From Lentibacillus daqui (lineage in GTDB: Bacteria > Bacillota > Bacilli > Bacillales > Amphibacillaceae), in assembly GCF_027186265.1 (NCBI RefSeq), contig NZ_CP114176.1, positions 2,046,001 through 2,110,000 on the forward strand: 64,000 nucleotides of DNA, given 5' to 3'. The notes under the pieces are model-generated. The model ran no database searches and was not told the origin of the DNA. It saw nothing but the letters and a program-made list of their open reading frames with translations. A program made the translations under genes and the position numbers. Below, piece after piece: positions 44,841 to 53,898 of the stretch (within the stretch, counting starts at the first letter, position 1; every line of letters starts with the position of its first letter).

Positions 44841-45866
44841 TTAGGACAATCTCCAAGAAAACCACCTTCCGTGACCATCGGTTTCCCCTACAGTACTGTT
44901 GTATTCGTTGCCATCTATATAGTAATCCAGATGAAAATTTCGATCTTGTACATTGTTATATAAATGGAAAATGTCTCTTTGCTTACCTATCAATTTTACG
45001 TCTTCTAAAAGTTTAAATTTAACTTCCTGTGGTAATTGATTTGCTACATGTGTATGAAAAACACATATTACTGCATCTTGAGGGATTTCCATTACAATAT
45101 CAGATAATAATGCCACTCCATCCCCTTCAACCATATCCAGAAGGTTTCTTTTTACATAATTTGATGCGCCTTCAAACAACTCTCGTCTTTCACTGTGATT
45201 CGGCCAAATAAGCGATTTTAACCATAAATAATCTTCAGGGTCGTTTAAATCATTAATATGCAAATCAAGCCCTATCCTAGATACTACCGGTGGGCTATTA
45301 GGCAGTAAAAATGGAGAACTTTCACCCTTTACATTAGCCTTTATATGCACGTCAGAGTTATGATCTCCGTAAATCTTGTCAGTTTCATAGGAGTAACAAT
45401 ACCTATCCCAGAGAAGTTGCAAACCAGCGCTTGTCCCTATTTCAATTAATGCTAAAGGCTTTTTTACTTTCTCATAAATAAAACAAAAACTTGGGTAAAG
45501 GTAACTACAGCGCCTTACCTCATTTGTCTGTACTAATTTACTTTTCAAAATGGAAATAATTTCACCTTTGTTTTTCTGGCAAAAGTCTTTAAAATAAGGA
45601 AAACAATCCTTTGCGTCTTTTGTGGATTCAACAATACTTCCGTAAAACTGTTTTAATTCATGGTCTGTTCCTTTAAGCAAAAGGTAGTGAACTGCACCAA
45701 GGAATAAATTCGGAACAGGCTGCCCCCTTTTGGCGTTGGAGCATACCTCTAACATCTCATCATCTTCGGATATCTTTAGGGACAAGTGCTCGTATAACTC
45801 ACTTGAGTCTTGGCATTCCTTAACAGCGAAATTTTTAAAGCGATTCGAAATCATTGTTTTATCCAA
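44841..45866 (-). CDS. DUF2332 family protein
   Basis: 341 residues. The DUF2332 hallmark EIGTSAGLQLLWDRYCY (~143-159) resembles a Rossmann methyltransferase motif I. Other conserved parts are RIGLDLHINDLNDPEDYLWLKSLIWP and VCVFHTHVANQ-type strands. The TTG start at 45866 has GGGGGA eight bases upstream. The function of the family is unknown. Confidence 0.8.
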   Translation of the reverse strand: MDKTMISNRFKNFAVKECQDSSELYEHLSLKISEDDEMLEVCSNAKRGQPVPNLFLGAVHYLLLKGTDHELKQFYGSIVESTKDAKDCFPYFKDFCQKNKGEIISILKSKLVQTNEVRRCSYLYPSFCFIYEKVKKPLALIEIGTSAGLQLLWDRYCYSYETDKIYGDHNSDVHIKANVKGESSPFLLPNSPPVVSRIGLDLHINDLNDPEDYLWLKSLIWPNHSERRELFEGASNYVKRNLLDMVEGDGVALLSDIVMEIPQDAVICVFHTHVANQLPQEVKFKLLEDVKLIGKQRDIFHLYNNVQDRNFHLDYYIDGNEYNSTVGETDGHGRWFSWRLS

Positions 45867-45884
45867 TCTGTAATCCCCCAGTTA

Positions 45885-46165
45885 TCATGAACATGCACAC
45901 AAATAGTAACCTTGGTACGGCGCAAGTGAAACTAAACATTCATTTAAAGTGTAATTACTGGTGACCTTTGCAATCTCATATCCATTATAAAACCTTGAAT
46001 CAAATCCAGCATCATCAATGATATCTCCAATTACTGGTCGAAAGTTAGATTCAAACGATTTCATTAAGGTATCTGCGTTTTTTTCGTTGGCTTATCATGG
46101 ATTGGGACAACAATGGGTGTATCTTCAAGTCTACATTCCCTCCCGATGAATACTTTTTGATATTC
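45885..46165 (-). pseudogene. remnant of a small unknown gene
   Basis: About 90 codons in two frames. KVFIGRECRLEDTPIVVPIHDK leads, after a missing A near 46100, into ANEKNADTLMKSFESNFRPV and on to a stop at 45885. No start codon is found, and the piece begins immediately after the DUF1801 gene. Family not recognised. Confidence 0.4.
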
Positions 46166-46174
46166 TAAGTACTT

Positions 46175-46552
46175 TTAACAAGAAGTATCACCATCAGCCC
46201 TCCAAGTATTAATAGCCTTTTTCACAAAATCTTCAATTCCGCAATCATGCAAATCCACTGACTTTTTAATGCGTACACACCCTTTTCCATAATCCAATCC
46301 GGTCAGAAACTCCTTGGCATTTTCTATTTTCTCAATCGCACCTACATATAGACTCACATAAGACTTTTGAGCATTCAAATGAAACAATTTGAAAGACTCA
46401 TTTCCATAACAAAGCATTTTGTATTGGATACTCTCCTCGAGTTCAGGCGCATTTTCTAAAATTAATTGTCTTACAATTAGTAGTTTCTCTTTTCTCCAGT
46501 CATCGTCTAGTAATTCAATATATTCGATTGTGGTTTTAGCTTCGTATTGCAT
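46175..46552 (-). CDS. DUF1801 family protein
   Basis: 125 residues of the YdhG/DUF1801 fold (iron-chaperone-like). The N-terminal TTIEYIELLDDDWRKEKLLIV, the central ELEESIQYKMLCYG and VSLYVGAIEKIENAKEF are typical. AGAGG precedes the ATG. The cellular role is not established. Confidence 0.75.
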   Translation of the reverse strand: MQYEAKTTIEYIELLDDDWRKEKLLIVRQLILENAPELEESIQYKMLCYGNESFKLFHLNAQKSYVSLYVGAIEKIENAKEFLTGLDYGKGCVRIKKSVDLHDCGIEDFVKKAINTWRADGDTSC

Positions 46553-46834
46553 TTTAAGCCTCTATGAATTATCTTTATTTAATCTTATCATTCTTTTACC
46601 GCAATTGCTTATTCCAGAAAATAGATGATTATTGCATCTTATTCATAAAAAATTTTTCTCCTGGCCTAGCAACTGTCAACTCATAAGGCTGTACTTCAGA
46701 CAAGATTTAAAACACTATATTTTTTCCAGTATACTAACTAACCACATTCGATCCAAATAAAAAATTAGCGAGCCCAATTCTGGGATAGTCTTTTTTGATA
46801 TTAGCTGGTATTATTTATGAATAGTGTAGGTAAC

Positions 46835-47321
46835 TTATTGTTTTAAAATCTTCAATACTTTATAACCATCTGAAGAATTACCGCCATAAGGTCCCCACCA
46901 TTTTGGATAAACTATTGGAATGATCGTCACAATAAATTGAATAAGGTTCATCCAAAACATGCCCGTTATAAAATAAAATTTATTAATGGGTTGATAAAGA
47001 AAGAAAAAAAGAAAAAAAGAATAAAGGTAAACAGTGCAGATATTAGTGGTCCGCCTATTGTGGTTAAAACGGCTTGAAATTTTGTCATTTTATCTTTTTC
47101 ATATTTACAGATTCCGCCTACTCCCCAAACAATATGAAAATGTATTCTCCCGATTTTAAAATTCTCTTTATTTGAATCACTAAAATCTCCAATATAGATC
47201 CTTGCCTTACCATTCTTTGTTGAACAAACCAGCCCAAAGGCGTGACCTATTTCATGAATAAGCGTTGTCAAAGGGAGACCAATAATATACAACATCCCAA
47301 AAACTAATATATAAATGACAT
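46835..47321 (-). pseudogene. M50-like membrane metalloprotease-type protein, frameshifted
   Basis: The central frame (46966-47295) shows the zinc motif HEIGH and ALFTFILFFFFSFF helices. The C-terminal part PIVYPKWWGPYGG, then SSDGYKVLKIL, typical of small M50-like proteins of bacilli, is in another frame ending at 46835. The expected start (ATG 47321 with GGGGGAGGG) is in a third. One added A or T near 46974-46980 and one T near 47315-47317 would restore a single gene of ~162 codons. Confidence 0.7.
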
Positions 47322-47357
47322 AACCCTCCCCCGTCCTAAAAGATCAAAATTCTGTAA

Positions 47358-47873
47358 TTACTCTTGAAGTTGATTTAAAATCAGTTTCAATACATCATTT
47401 TGCGACATACCATTAGTCAATATCGTTTCGCCTTCCATGCCAAGATAATCATTTGGATTCCACCAGGCACGTAAAGCATCCTCGCCGAATTCCATCTTTT
47501 TCGCACTAGAATTATGTCGCCTAACTGTTTCCGCAAAAGATAAATCAAAATAATAGGTATATGACTTTTGATTATAGAATTGGATTAAGTTATTCAACAT
47601 TTCACCATATCGATTCTTATTCAAGATTCCCTCTACAATTACAAAATCACATTTATCCGTACCGTATTCCGCAATTTGGCGAATCAAATCAATTGAAAGA
47701 TTACCTTTTCTATCGTGAACCTTCAACATTTCCCGGCGAACGACATCTTGAGAAACCAAGAGCGTTCCATGTCCTAAATGATTTTGAAGATTTTTCGCAG
47801 TCGTTGTTTTTCCGCTCCCAGAGTTTCCTCGTATGATGATTAGCTTAGTTTCCATACTTTGCACTTTGCTCAT
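47358..47873 (-). CDS. P-loop kinase (AAA/zeta-toxin-like)
   Basis: About 171 residues. Walker A IRGNSGSGKTTTAKNL near the N-terminus, Walker-B-like FVIVEGILNKNRYG (~80-93) and a LID-like VRRHNSSAKKMEFG. It resembles kinases annotated as uridine kinase or zeta-toxin-like phosphotransferases. No antitoxin-like partner is adjacent, so a toxin role is not supported. Confidence 0.78.
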   Translation of the reverse strand: MSKVQSMETKLIIIRGNSGSGKTTTAKNLQNHLGHGTLLVSQDVVRREMLKVHDRKGNLSIDLIRQIAEYGTDKCDFVIVEGILNKNRYGEMLNNLIQFYNQKSYTYYFDLSFAETVRRHNSSAKKMEFGEDALRAWWNPNDYLGMEGETILTNGMSQNDVLKLILNQLQE

Positions 47874-47918
47874 CAATCCTTCTATTCTTATAAACTACCT
47901 GTCATAAGTAAATTAAAA

Positions 47919-48297
47919 TCAAAATTTAACCTCTTTATTCGACTCAGTTCTTAAAGTTATAACAACACTTGCTATACTGACCAAAGTTCCTAAAACCGCA
48001 ATAACGCTTACCCCAATGCTATTCGGAAAAAGAAACCCAATTGGTATAATTCCTGAAAATGAAATCACAACAAACGCTTGATACACTACAGATATAATTC
48101 TTACAACACGATTGCTAAATAACGATAAAATCAAAGGCGGTAAAAAGAGCATTATTATCATTCCAATAGATATCCATAAACCAGCTGGCTCATCGTATGA
48201 AACAGTATTAGGACCTGTTGGATGTTTAACAGCCAGTAAAACCGCTATAACAGCTACTATTAAAGATAAAAAAAAACATAAAGAATCTTTTAAACAT
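47919..48297 (-). pseudogene. small membrane protein with frameshift in a T9 run
   Basis: Three-helix membrane protein of ~126 codons. ATG 48297 with GGAG upstream starts MFKRFFMFFF; the frame then breaks inside T9 (near 48280-48288), and the rest (LIVAVIAVLLAVKHPTGPN and on to 47919) is in another frame. One additional T restores it. Family unknown. Confidence 0.55.
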
Positions 48298-48426
48298 AAT
48301 AAAGAACTCCTATGGTGTTTTTATACCGTCTGCAATATGGTGTAAATGAACATGTTATCCGGTTAAAGCACCCTTGTATTGAAGTCTTCATATATATAGT
48401 TTGGTTTCATTCAAAAGTACAAAGCG

Positions 48427-49608
48427 TTAAGATTCATCTTCAATTTTATTCAAAATAACATTAACAGCCTTTACTGGGCCACCGGCTTTTCTAAAGGTTT
48501 CTGACAGTTTCTCCGCACCTTCCTGGTATGCCCGATTCGTAAATATTTCAGCTACCGTTGTTTCTAAATATTTTGGCTTTTTGCCTTTAAGCACTAATCC
48601 TGCACCCAATTCAGCAACCCGATCAGCGACCATTCTTTGCTCGCCATGTTGCGGGAATAAAACCATTGGAACTCCAAAATACAGGCTTTCATTCACACTA
48701 TTCATTCCACTATGAGTAATAAATACATCTGCTGTCTGTAATATCGATATCTGATCCACGGAGTTTTTTACTGTGAAGTTTCCTGGTATGTTGCCAAAAG
48801 CAGAAATATTAGTATCTTCACCAACTGACATCACAACGTCATAGTCTGTCTTTGCAAATGCTTTTATACAGTTTTGGTAAAAATCCCGATTTTGATTAAG
48901 AACCGTGCCAAGGGAAATATAGACAACTTTTCTATTCTGATTTTCATTCTGTACTGGTGGAGACTGCTTGATGGATGGTCCAACAAAGGCATATCGATCG
49001 GAAAATGTATCCGCCATTGGCTGGAATTCTTTCGATGTGTAAACAATGGTGTCCGTTTCATTATCATTTTGAACAATAGATATAAAATTCTTTAATTCAT
49101 AACCATGATCCTTTAGCAATTTCATTTTTTTGTTGATTCGAGGCATGCCTATGATCATTCTCAATAGTTCCATTAAACTTCGCTTCATCAATTTTGCTGT
49201 ATATCGGTTAAAAGCAAAGGATGTGGTCGAACAAATATATGGTATTCCTAGTTTTTTGGCGAATAATTTCCCCCAAAAGCATAAAGAGTCAGATACAATG
49301 CAATCCGGCTGAATTTCCCTTAATTCCTTACATACCTTCTCGTCCAAACTGATGGTCGTATCAGCAACCATTTCAATCAATGCCGCAAAATCTTTGCCGG
49401 CCTTACGATCCAATTCTTTTTGTGATAGATGAGGCAAGAATTCATCACAAGCAATAAATGTAGCACCGGCGTCTTCTATTTTTTCCTGAAACTCCAAAAA
49501 GGAATAATACCAAACTTGATGTCCTCTATTTACTAATTCGGTTACCACAGGAATGGTTGGATTAGTATGTCCATGTGCAGGTATCGAAAAAAATGTAATT
49601 TTACTCAT
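48427..49608 (-). CDS. macrolide family glycosyltransferase (MGT, YjiC/YojK-like)
   Basis: GT1 glycosyltransferase, 393 residues, GT-B fold. N-terminal acceptor domain starts SKITFFSIPAHGHTNPTIPV; the C-terminal nucleotide-sugar motif is FITHSGMNSVNESLYFGVPMV (His, Asn/Glu pair). Members attach sugars to macrolides, flavonoids and other hydrophobic compounds. The start overlaps the stop of the XRE-AbrB regulator gene by 4 bases, so the pair is translationally coupled. Substrate is unknown; detoxification or modification of an antibiotic is the usual guess. Confidence 0.9.
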   Translation of the reverse strand: MSKITFFSIPAHGHTNPTIPVVTELVNRGHQVWYYSFLEFQEKIEDAGATFIACDEFLPHLSQKELDRKAGKDFAALIEMVADTTISLDEKVCKELREIQPDCIVSDSLCFWGKLFAKKLGIPYICSTTSFAFNRYTAKLMKRSLMELLRMIIGMPRINKKMKLLKDHGYELKNFISIVQNDNETDTIVYTSKEFQPMADTFSDRYAFVGPSIKQSPPVQNENQNRKVVYISLGTVLNQNRDFYQNCIKAFAKTDYDVVMSVGEDTNISAFGNIPGNFTVKNSVDQISILQTADVFITHSGMNSVNESLYFGVPMVLFPQHGEQRMVADRVAELGAGLVLKGKKPKYLETTVAEIFTNRAYQEGAEKLSETFRKAGGPVKAVNVILNKIEDES

Positions 49609-50045
49609 TCTGACTCATATCCCGTTGGTTCAGCTTTTCGGATCAACTCTGCAACCTCGAGGAAACCCTCACTTTTTAAAACAGCAATCCCTTTTGTTGC
49701 ATCTTCTCCTAGAACAACCAGCTTATCACCGGCATGAATCTGATATATTTCCCGTGCCTGTTTGGGAATCACAATCTGCCCCCGTTCTCCTACCTTCACA
49801 ACACCAAAAAATTGCTTTCCCTTGGGTGCAAGGTGGCTCGCCTCTTTTTCACTCATATTGCTGGATAATTGATCCAATGTTACTTGAAAAATATTACTGA
49901 TTATCTTGCATTTATAAATATCTGGTAAGGCTTCATCGTTTTCCCACTTTGCTACGGTCTGTCGTGATACGTCTACCTTCTCAGCTAATTGTTCCTGACT
50001 CAAATTATGTTTTTTACGCAAAACGCGTATATTCATACCGATCAT
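49605..50045 (-). CDS. XRE-type HTH and SpoVT/AbrB domain fusion regulator
   Basis: 146 residues with two DNA-binding modules. An XRE helix-turn-helix (~3-58, NIRVLRKKHNLSQEQLAEKV) is followed by an AbrB/MazE swapped-hairpin domain (~78-125, VGERGQIVIPKQAREIY). AAGGAG lies nine bases before the ATG at 50045; the upstream ATG at 50054 overlaps this site. It is the first gene of a two-gene unit with the MGT glycosyltransferase and most likely regulates it. Fusion of these two domains is less common than either alone. Confidence 0.86.
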   Translation of the reverse strand: MIGMNIRVLRKKHNLSQEQLAEKVDVSRQTVAKWENDEALPDIYKCKIISNIFQVTLDQLSSNMSEKEASHLAPKGKQFFGVVKVGERGQIVIPKQAREIYQIHAGDKLVVLGEDATKGIAVLKSEGFLEVAELIRKAEPTGYESE

Positions 50046-50181
50046 GTTTTTCATCTCCTTATATATTTAAATATACAGGAGACTGAAGGTAATATCTATC
50101 AACAATTGGTAACATTTTCTGTTAAAGATGGTTGTCGATTAAGTATGGTTATTTCCTTTCAATACAAAGTGTACCCTTTAT

Positions 50182-50811
50182 TCATCTAGGCTTTTCCAAT
50201 AAGAGTGAAAATGCTGCCCAATTGCCAAAGAAATCTTTTTCGCGAAACCCGGCTTGATTGGCGAGCTTCAAAATGGTTTCCCGTCTTTGGAAATGTGGGT
50301 CGAATATTACCTCGGTTACTGTCAAGATGCCACCTGGCTTCAGGGCATCAAAAATTTCTTTGAAGGCTGCGTACCGATCTGGAATTTCACCTAAGACATT
50401 GACAAGCACAGCACGGTCGCATGGAGTAGATTGGAGTTTACCCGCGCCGATTTTCCCCTGTACAAATTCAATATTATTTAGATTCCTTTCCATTGCCTTT
50501 CTTTCTGCCCGTTGTAGCATTTCTGATTGGATATCAATTGCGGTTACTTTTCCATAGGGACCAACACTCTCTGCTAATGGAATAGTAAGTCTTCCTGGTC
50601 CACACCCAAAATCAATCACATGCATTCCTGGGTGAATGTTAGATTGTTGAATGATTTCTTTCGCCCGATTGCTCTTTATAAATGGATTATCAAGCTCTAC
50701 AAACCATCGTAACCAGAAAGGGCAAGGTCTTCGTGAAGCATACCGCCATATAAAAAATGCGATAAAGCTTACAGGGATCATCGTAAAAATGACAAATTTG
50801 ATCTTCTTCAC
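50182..50811 (-). CDS. class I SAM-dependent methyltransferase with N-terminal membrane helix
   Basis: 209 residues. An N-terminal hydrophobic helix (IKFVIFTMIPVSFIAFFIW) suggests membrane attachment. The methyltransferase domain shows HVIDFGCGPGRLTIPLAE, AIDIQSEMLQRAE and the post-motif LKPGGILTVTEVI. GTG start with AGAGGAG upstream. Substrate unknown. Confidence 0.84.
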   Translation of the reverse strand: MKKIKFVIFTMIPVSFIAFFIWRYASRRPCPFWLRWFVELDNPFIKSNRAKEIIQQSNIHPGMHVIDFGCGPGRLTIPLAESVGPYGKVTAIDIQSEMLQRAERKAMERNLNNIEFVQGKIGAGKLQSTPCDRAVLVNVLGEIPDRYAAFKEIFDALKPGGILTVTEVIFDPHFQRRETILKLANQAGFREKDFFGNWAAFSLLLEKPR

Positions 50812-51267
50812 TTAAAGTCTCCTCTCATTTTATTATCAAAGGAATGCGGACTCCTTTGCTGCCAGGTTTAATCATATTCTCTATAAACCAAGAAAGGACG
50901 CAATTATTATTCCAGTTTTACAACCGTTAATTTCTGCTGATGAATATAATTAGATGAATCCACATGTTTGTGTCATTACTTGCCTCTTTTCCTATAAAGT
51001 ATATCTCCACTATAGTATATTGAAAGCTTTAAAGTGGCTTATTACGTTAATAGGCCCGGATTCCTATAAAATATTAAGGTAAGCAAAATTGAGCAATCTA
51101 TTACTTGCAAATCGCACTCTTTTGTTGAGGTAGCTAATACAAATTAATCTGGTTAACGTTTCAAACCTTTAGTGTATTTCAATTGTTTTGAAATATTGAT
51201 CTTTATAATATTTAATACATGAAAATTCCTTGGACAATCCGGCCTGTTTGCTGAATTGTATCGTGTC
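50812..51267. other. intergenic stretch, ~455 bases
   Basis: AT-rich, stops in all frames, no recognisable RNA, repeat or gene remnant. It separates the methyltransferase from a GNAT gene on the same strand. Confidence 0.45.
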
Positions 51268-51726
51268 TCATAATGGTTTTTCCATTTTTATATTTGTTTC
51301 TATGTATCCTAATTTTTCATATAATTTTTTTGCTATTTTGTTGTGACCAAAGACGTGAAGCCCTATACTTTTCAATCCTAACTTTTTAGCTACGGTTTCA
51401 ACTTCTTTCATTGCTTCCATACCATAACCCTTACCTTGGTTGCCTTCCCAAATGTTAATGTCATAAATAAACCCTTTTTCATTTGTTCTTTGTGCTAACC
51501 AAATCATACCAACCTCTTGGTACCCATCATGAATTGTAAATAAATGGTTGTTTTCAGTTTCCTCCCCTTCAGGTAATAATTTTTCATGTTCCTGTATTGC
51601 CTTACTGATTGCCTCTTGTTGTTTCCAACTACCAGACTTAACTTGTTCGTTTGCATAGTTTTTAATTGCATAACTTAAGTAGTGTTGGTATTCAATTGAA
51701 TTCATTTTTTCTAATCTGACCGTCAT
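51268..51726 (-). CDS. GNAT family N-acetyltransferase
   Basis: 152 residues. The acetyl-CoA loop EGNQGKGYGMEAMKEVE and the C-terminal GLHVFGHNKIAKKLYEKLGY are clear. GGGGGG lies seven bases before the ATG. The substrate is unknown. Confidence 0.87.
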   Translation of the reverse strand: MTVRLEKMNSIEYQHYLSYAIKNYANEQVKSGSWKQQEAISKAIQEHEKLLPEGEETENNHLFTIHDGYQEVGMIWLAQRTNEKGFIYDINIWEGNQGKGYGMEAMKEVETVAKKLGLKSIGLHVFGHNKIAKKLYEKLGYIETNIKMEKPL

Positions 51727-51819
51727 CTGGTTTCCCCCCCTGAAATTTATGACACGTGTATTTTTCCGTAGTTGCTCTCTTTAATGGAAGCCCTAACCTA
51801 TGGAACGTGTCGAACTTTT

Positions 51820-52200
51820 TTAACAATCACAGATCATCACTACGTTACCATCCGGATCCATTATATTAAACCAAGCTGTCTCACCAACCCTCTCTATTTC
51901 TCGTACAATTTGAATACCTTTGTCATTAATATACCGATAGGCTTCGTCAATATCCGGAGCATAAAGGTTAAAAATTGGACTAGGGCTTGTATTATGTTTG
52001 AATCCAGGGTCAAGGGTGTGGTCATCTAAAGTGAGAGAAGTTGTTCCTACTAGGGGTATGTTATAGACAGGTGACTTTACCTTACCTAAATCAATACCTA
52101 AACCTAACAAATTAGAATACCATTTTACTGAGTCCTTCAAATTAGATACATGAACAAAAACACCGTTCATTTGGTTCTTTATCGGTATTGTTTTATCCAT
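51820..52200 (-). CDS. VOC (glyoxalase/bleomycin resistance) superfamily protein
   Basis: 126 residues. N-terminal VFVHVSNLKDSVKWYSNLLGL, the central PSPIFNLYAPDIDEAYRYI and terminal WFNIMDPDGNVVMIC show the paired VOC modules. GGGGGG precedes the ATG. Function not predictable beyond the superfamily. Confidence 0.82.
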   Translation of the reverse strand: MDKTIPIKNQMNGVFVHVSNLKDSVKWYSNLLGLGIDLGKVKSPVYNIPLVGTTSLTLDDHTLDPGFKHNTSPSPIFNLYAPDIDEAYRYINDKGIQIVREIERVGETAWFNIMDPDGNVVMICDC

Positions 52201-52279
52201 TTTACCCCCCTAATTATATGTTTCAATAGCTTTAAAAAATCCTCTTTCCATGAATGATTTTTTATCCGTTCATCTCAGT

Positions 52280-52530
52280 TTAATCCTGTTGATCACGTAC
52301 AGCCTCATCTTCTTTTACATCATTTTCTTGAACAGAATCAGAATCTGCCTCACCCAAATCCACTTCATTACTACTATCAACATTTTCCTCGTAATCCAAC
52401 TTGTTATTTTTCTTATCGACTTTATTATTGGATTTCTCGCTTCTGCATCCGTTGATTGTGAATCATTCAACTATTTGGTATCTGATTTCTCTTCCTTCCT
52501 ATCCTGCTTTTGATCCTCTCTCCCCTCATT
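52280..52530 (-). pseudogene. degenerate partial copy of the TapA-like gene's acidic tail
   Basis: Minus-strand fragments DQKQDRKEEKSDTK and, after a stop and frameshift, VDLGEADSDSVQENDVKEDE are clear matches to the tail of the adjacent intact gene (DQKEEKSETKQ and KDLGEADSNQESDAKEDE). No head region is present. It is a decayed tandem partial duplication lying just beyond a truncated MITE-like repeat. Confidence 0.72.
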
Positions 52531-52569
52531 AAACTAAAGATCCCAAGCGGTTTGTTTGTCTCTTTATTT

Positions 52570-52643
52570 AAAAGGTACATGAGGGGCGGAAAAGCAAGCC
52601 AACGACGAAATTCGAAGCGTCATTTTTACCGGACTTTTTGAAC
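52570..52643. repeat. MITE-like repeat, truncated copy
   Basis: 74 bases matching the right half of the 21111-21253 repeat (AAAAGGTACATGAGG...CTTTTTGAACATCCTCTAT) with about five differences. The left ~70 bases, with the other terminal inverted repeat, are missing. It lies 17 bases after the TapA-like gene, between it and its decayed tail copy. Confidence 0.8.
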
Positions 52644-52659
52644 ATCCTCTATAAATATT

Positions 52660-53487
52660 TTATTTATTTCCCACTTCATCCTTATTCTGATCCGGTTCTA
52701 TTTCTTTTGTGTCAGTTTCATTCTTTTGTTCAATCATTGTCGCCCGTTCCTGTTCATCTTCCTTTGCATCACTTTCTTGATTAGAATCTGCCTCACCTAA
52801 ATCCTTTTCAACACTTTTATCAGCTTCTTCAGGGCTGTTTGGCTTATTATCAGCCTTCGTTCCTTTATCCACCTCGTCCTCGGACTTCTTTATTTCTGTT
52901 TCCATTGATTCTGATTCATCTGACTGTTTGGTCTCCGATTTCTCTTCCTTCTGATCCTGGTTTTGTTTCTCGATACATTCCACCGTCACTTTTTCACTCC
53001 AGATGGCATGTTTTGTATCGTCATCTCCATCATATCCCGGACGTTGTATTGCTTTAAACATATAAGTGCCTGTTTTTTCTGCATGGAATGATAGTTTGCT
53101 AGTTTTACCGGTCGCAATTGGATCAATTGTACCATCTGCAATTTTTTCGCCATTATTTTTCGGATTACCATTTTCGCTATAGTAGACTTCATATGTTGTT
53201 GTCCCCGCCATCGTAACGCCATTATTTCGCACTTGCACAGCAATATCAGTTGGCGGACAGGCTTTGACATTTTGTGTTGGTTCACCAGTAAATTCAAGCT
53301 CGCTTTGATCCCACCATTCTCCGGCCTGGATGACCTGTTTATCGGTAACTTGATCACTAAAATATGCCTTCGTGTCCGAGGTTAAATAGCTACCGGTTAA
53401 TATCAATAGATAGAGGATTGCAACTGTTTTTATCAATAGCATTAATGTATTATATCCTTTTGGTCGTTGGAACTGGTCTTTGCGCAA
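52660..53487 (-). CDS. tapA: TapA-like amyloid fibre anchoring/assembly protein (YqxM domain), orphan
   Basis: 275 residues. N-terminal signal/membrane segment (~15-34, TVAILYLLILTGSYLTSDTKAYF), then a YqxM/TapA domain (~35-172: WWDQSELEFTG, ATGKTSKLSFHAEKTGTYMFKA, QRPGYDG, WSEKV). A long, very acidic Glu/Asp/Lys tail follows (~175-275). In B. subtilis TapA is needed for TasA fibre assembly and is encoded with sipW and tasA; neither is adjacent here. TTG start 53487 with AGGAGGAA upstream. A matrix or surface role is inferred from family only. Confidence 0.78.
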   Translation of the reverse strand: MRKDQFQRPKGYNTLMLLIKTVAILYLLILTGSYLTSDTKAYFSDQVTDKQVIQAGEWWDQSELEFTGEPTQNVKACPPTDIAVQVRNNGVTMAGTTTYEVYYSENGNPKNNGEKIADGTIDPIATGKTSKLSFHAEKTGTYMFKAIQRPGYDGDDDTKHAIWSEKVTVECIEKQNQDQKEEKSETKQSDESESMETEIKKSEDEVDKGTKADNKPNSPEEADKSVEKDLGEADSNQESDAKEDEQERATMIEQKNETDTKEIEPDQNKDEVGNK

Positions 53488-53684
53488 AGGAAATTCCTCC
53501 TGATTATTTAAGTGTTATCCTAATTTTATATATAAATAGAAATAAAATCAATATACAGATTTATAATGCAGGAAAAGATGAATGACGATGAAGTGATTCG
53601 AATACACAAAGACGTAAACTCCAGACTAAAAAAGAGTACCGACATTGGCCAACCTAATCTCCTTTATATTCCAGCTCCTTTAAC

Positions 53685-53714
53685 TTGAATTAGTATTAAA
53701 TGTAATTGTATAAT
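53685..53714 (+). promoter_or_regulatory. promoter of the guanidine riboswitch-SMR transcript
   Basis: TTGAAT (53685-53690), 18-base spacer, perfect TATAAT (53709-53714), placed ~30 bases before the riboswitch core. Confidence 0.65.
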
Positions 53715-53740
53715 GGTAAACAATAACATAGATAAAATGT

Positions 53741-53830
53741 TTTCTAGGGTTCCGCAACTATAATGTTGGTCAGGTCCGAGAGAAAACTCACAACTCGATT
53801 GTGCCACGGAGGGATAAAAGCCCGGGAGAA
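53741..53830 (+). ncRNA. guanidine-I (ykkC-yxkD) riboswitch
   Basis: The leader contains the conserved blocks TTCTAGGGTTCCG, TTGGTCAGGTCCGAGAGAAA, then CCACGGAGGGATAAAAGCCCGGGAGA (given in parts), which are the signature of the ykkC/guanidine-I aptamer. The last block is also the 5' arm of a terminator, so ligand binding and termination are mutually exclusive. It precedes a YkkC/YkkD-type exporter pair, the classic regulon. Confidence 0.94.
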
Positions 53831-53861
53831 AACTGTTTAACAGTTTCTCCCGGGCTTTTTA
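53819..53861 (+). terminator. riboswitch-controlled terminator
   Basis: AGCCCGGGAGAAAACTG, loop TTTAA, CAGTTTCTCCCGGGCT, then TTTTATTTTTT. The left arm overlaps the last aptamer block. Guanidine binding should prevent this hairpin and allow read-through. Confidence 0.92.
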
Positions 53862-53898
53862 TTTTTTGGCAAATAATAAAATTGGAGGAGTCATTTAG

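Noticed and set aside
47358..47873. Toxin-antitoxin reading of the zeta-like kinase
   Set aside because: No epsilon-type antitoxin next to it; the P-loop kinase motif alone is not specific.
53470..53485. Short palindrome CTTTGCGCAAAG at the tapA start
   Set aside because: Twelve bases overlapping the start codon and coding region; too short to claim an operator.
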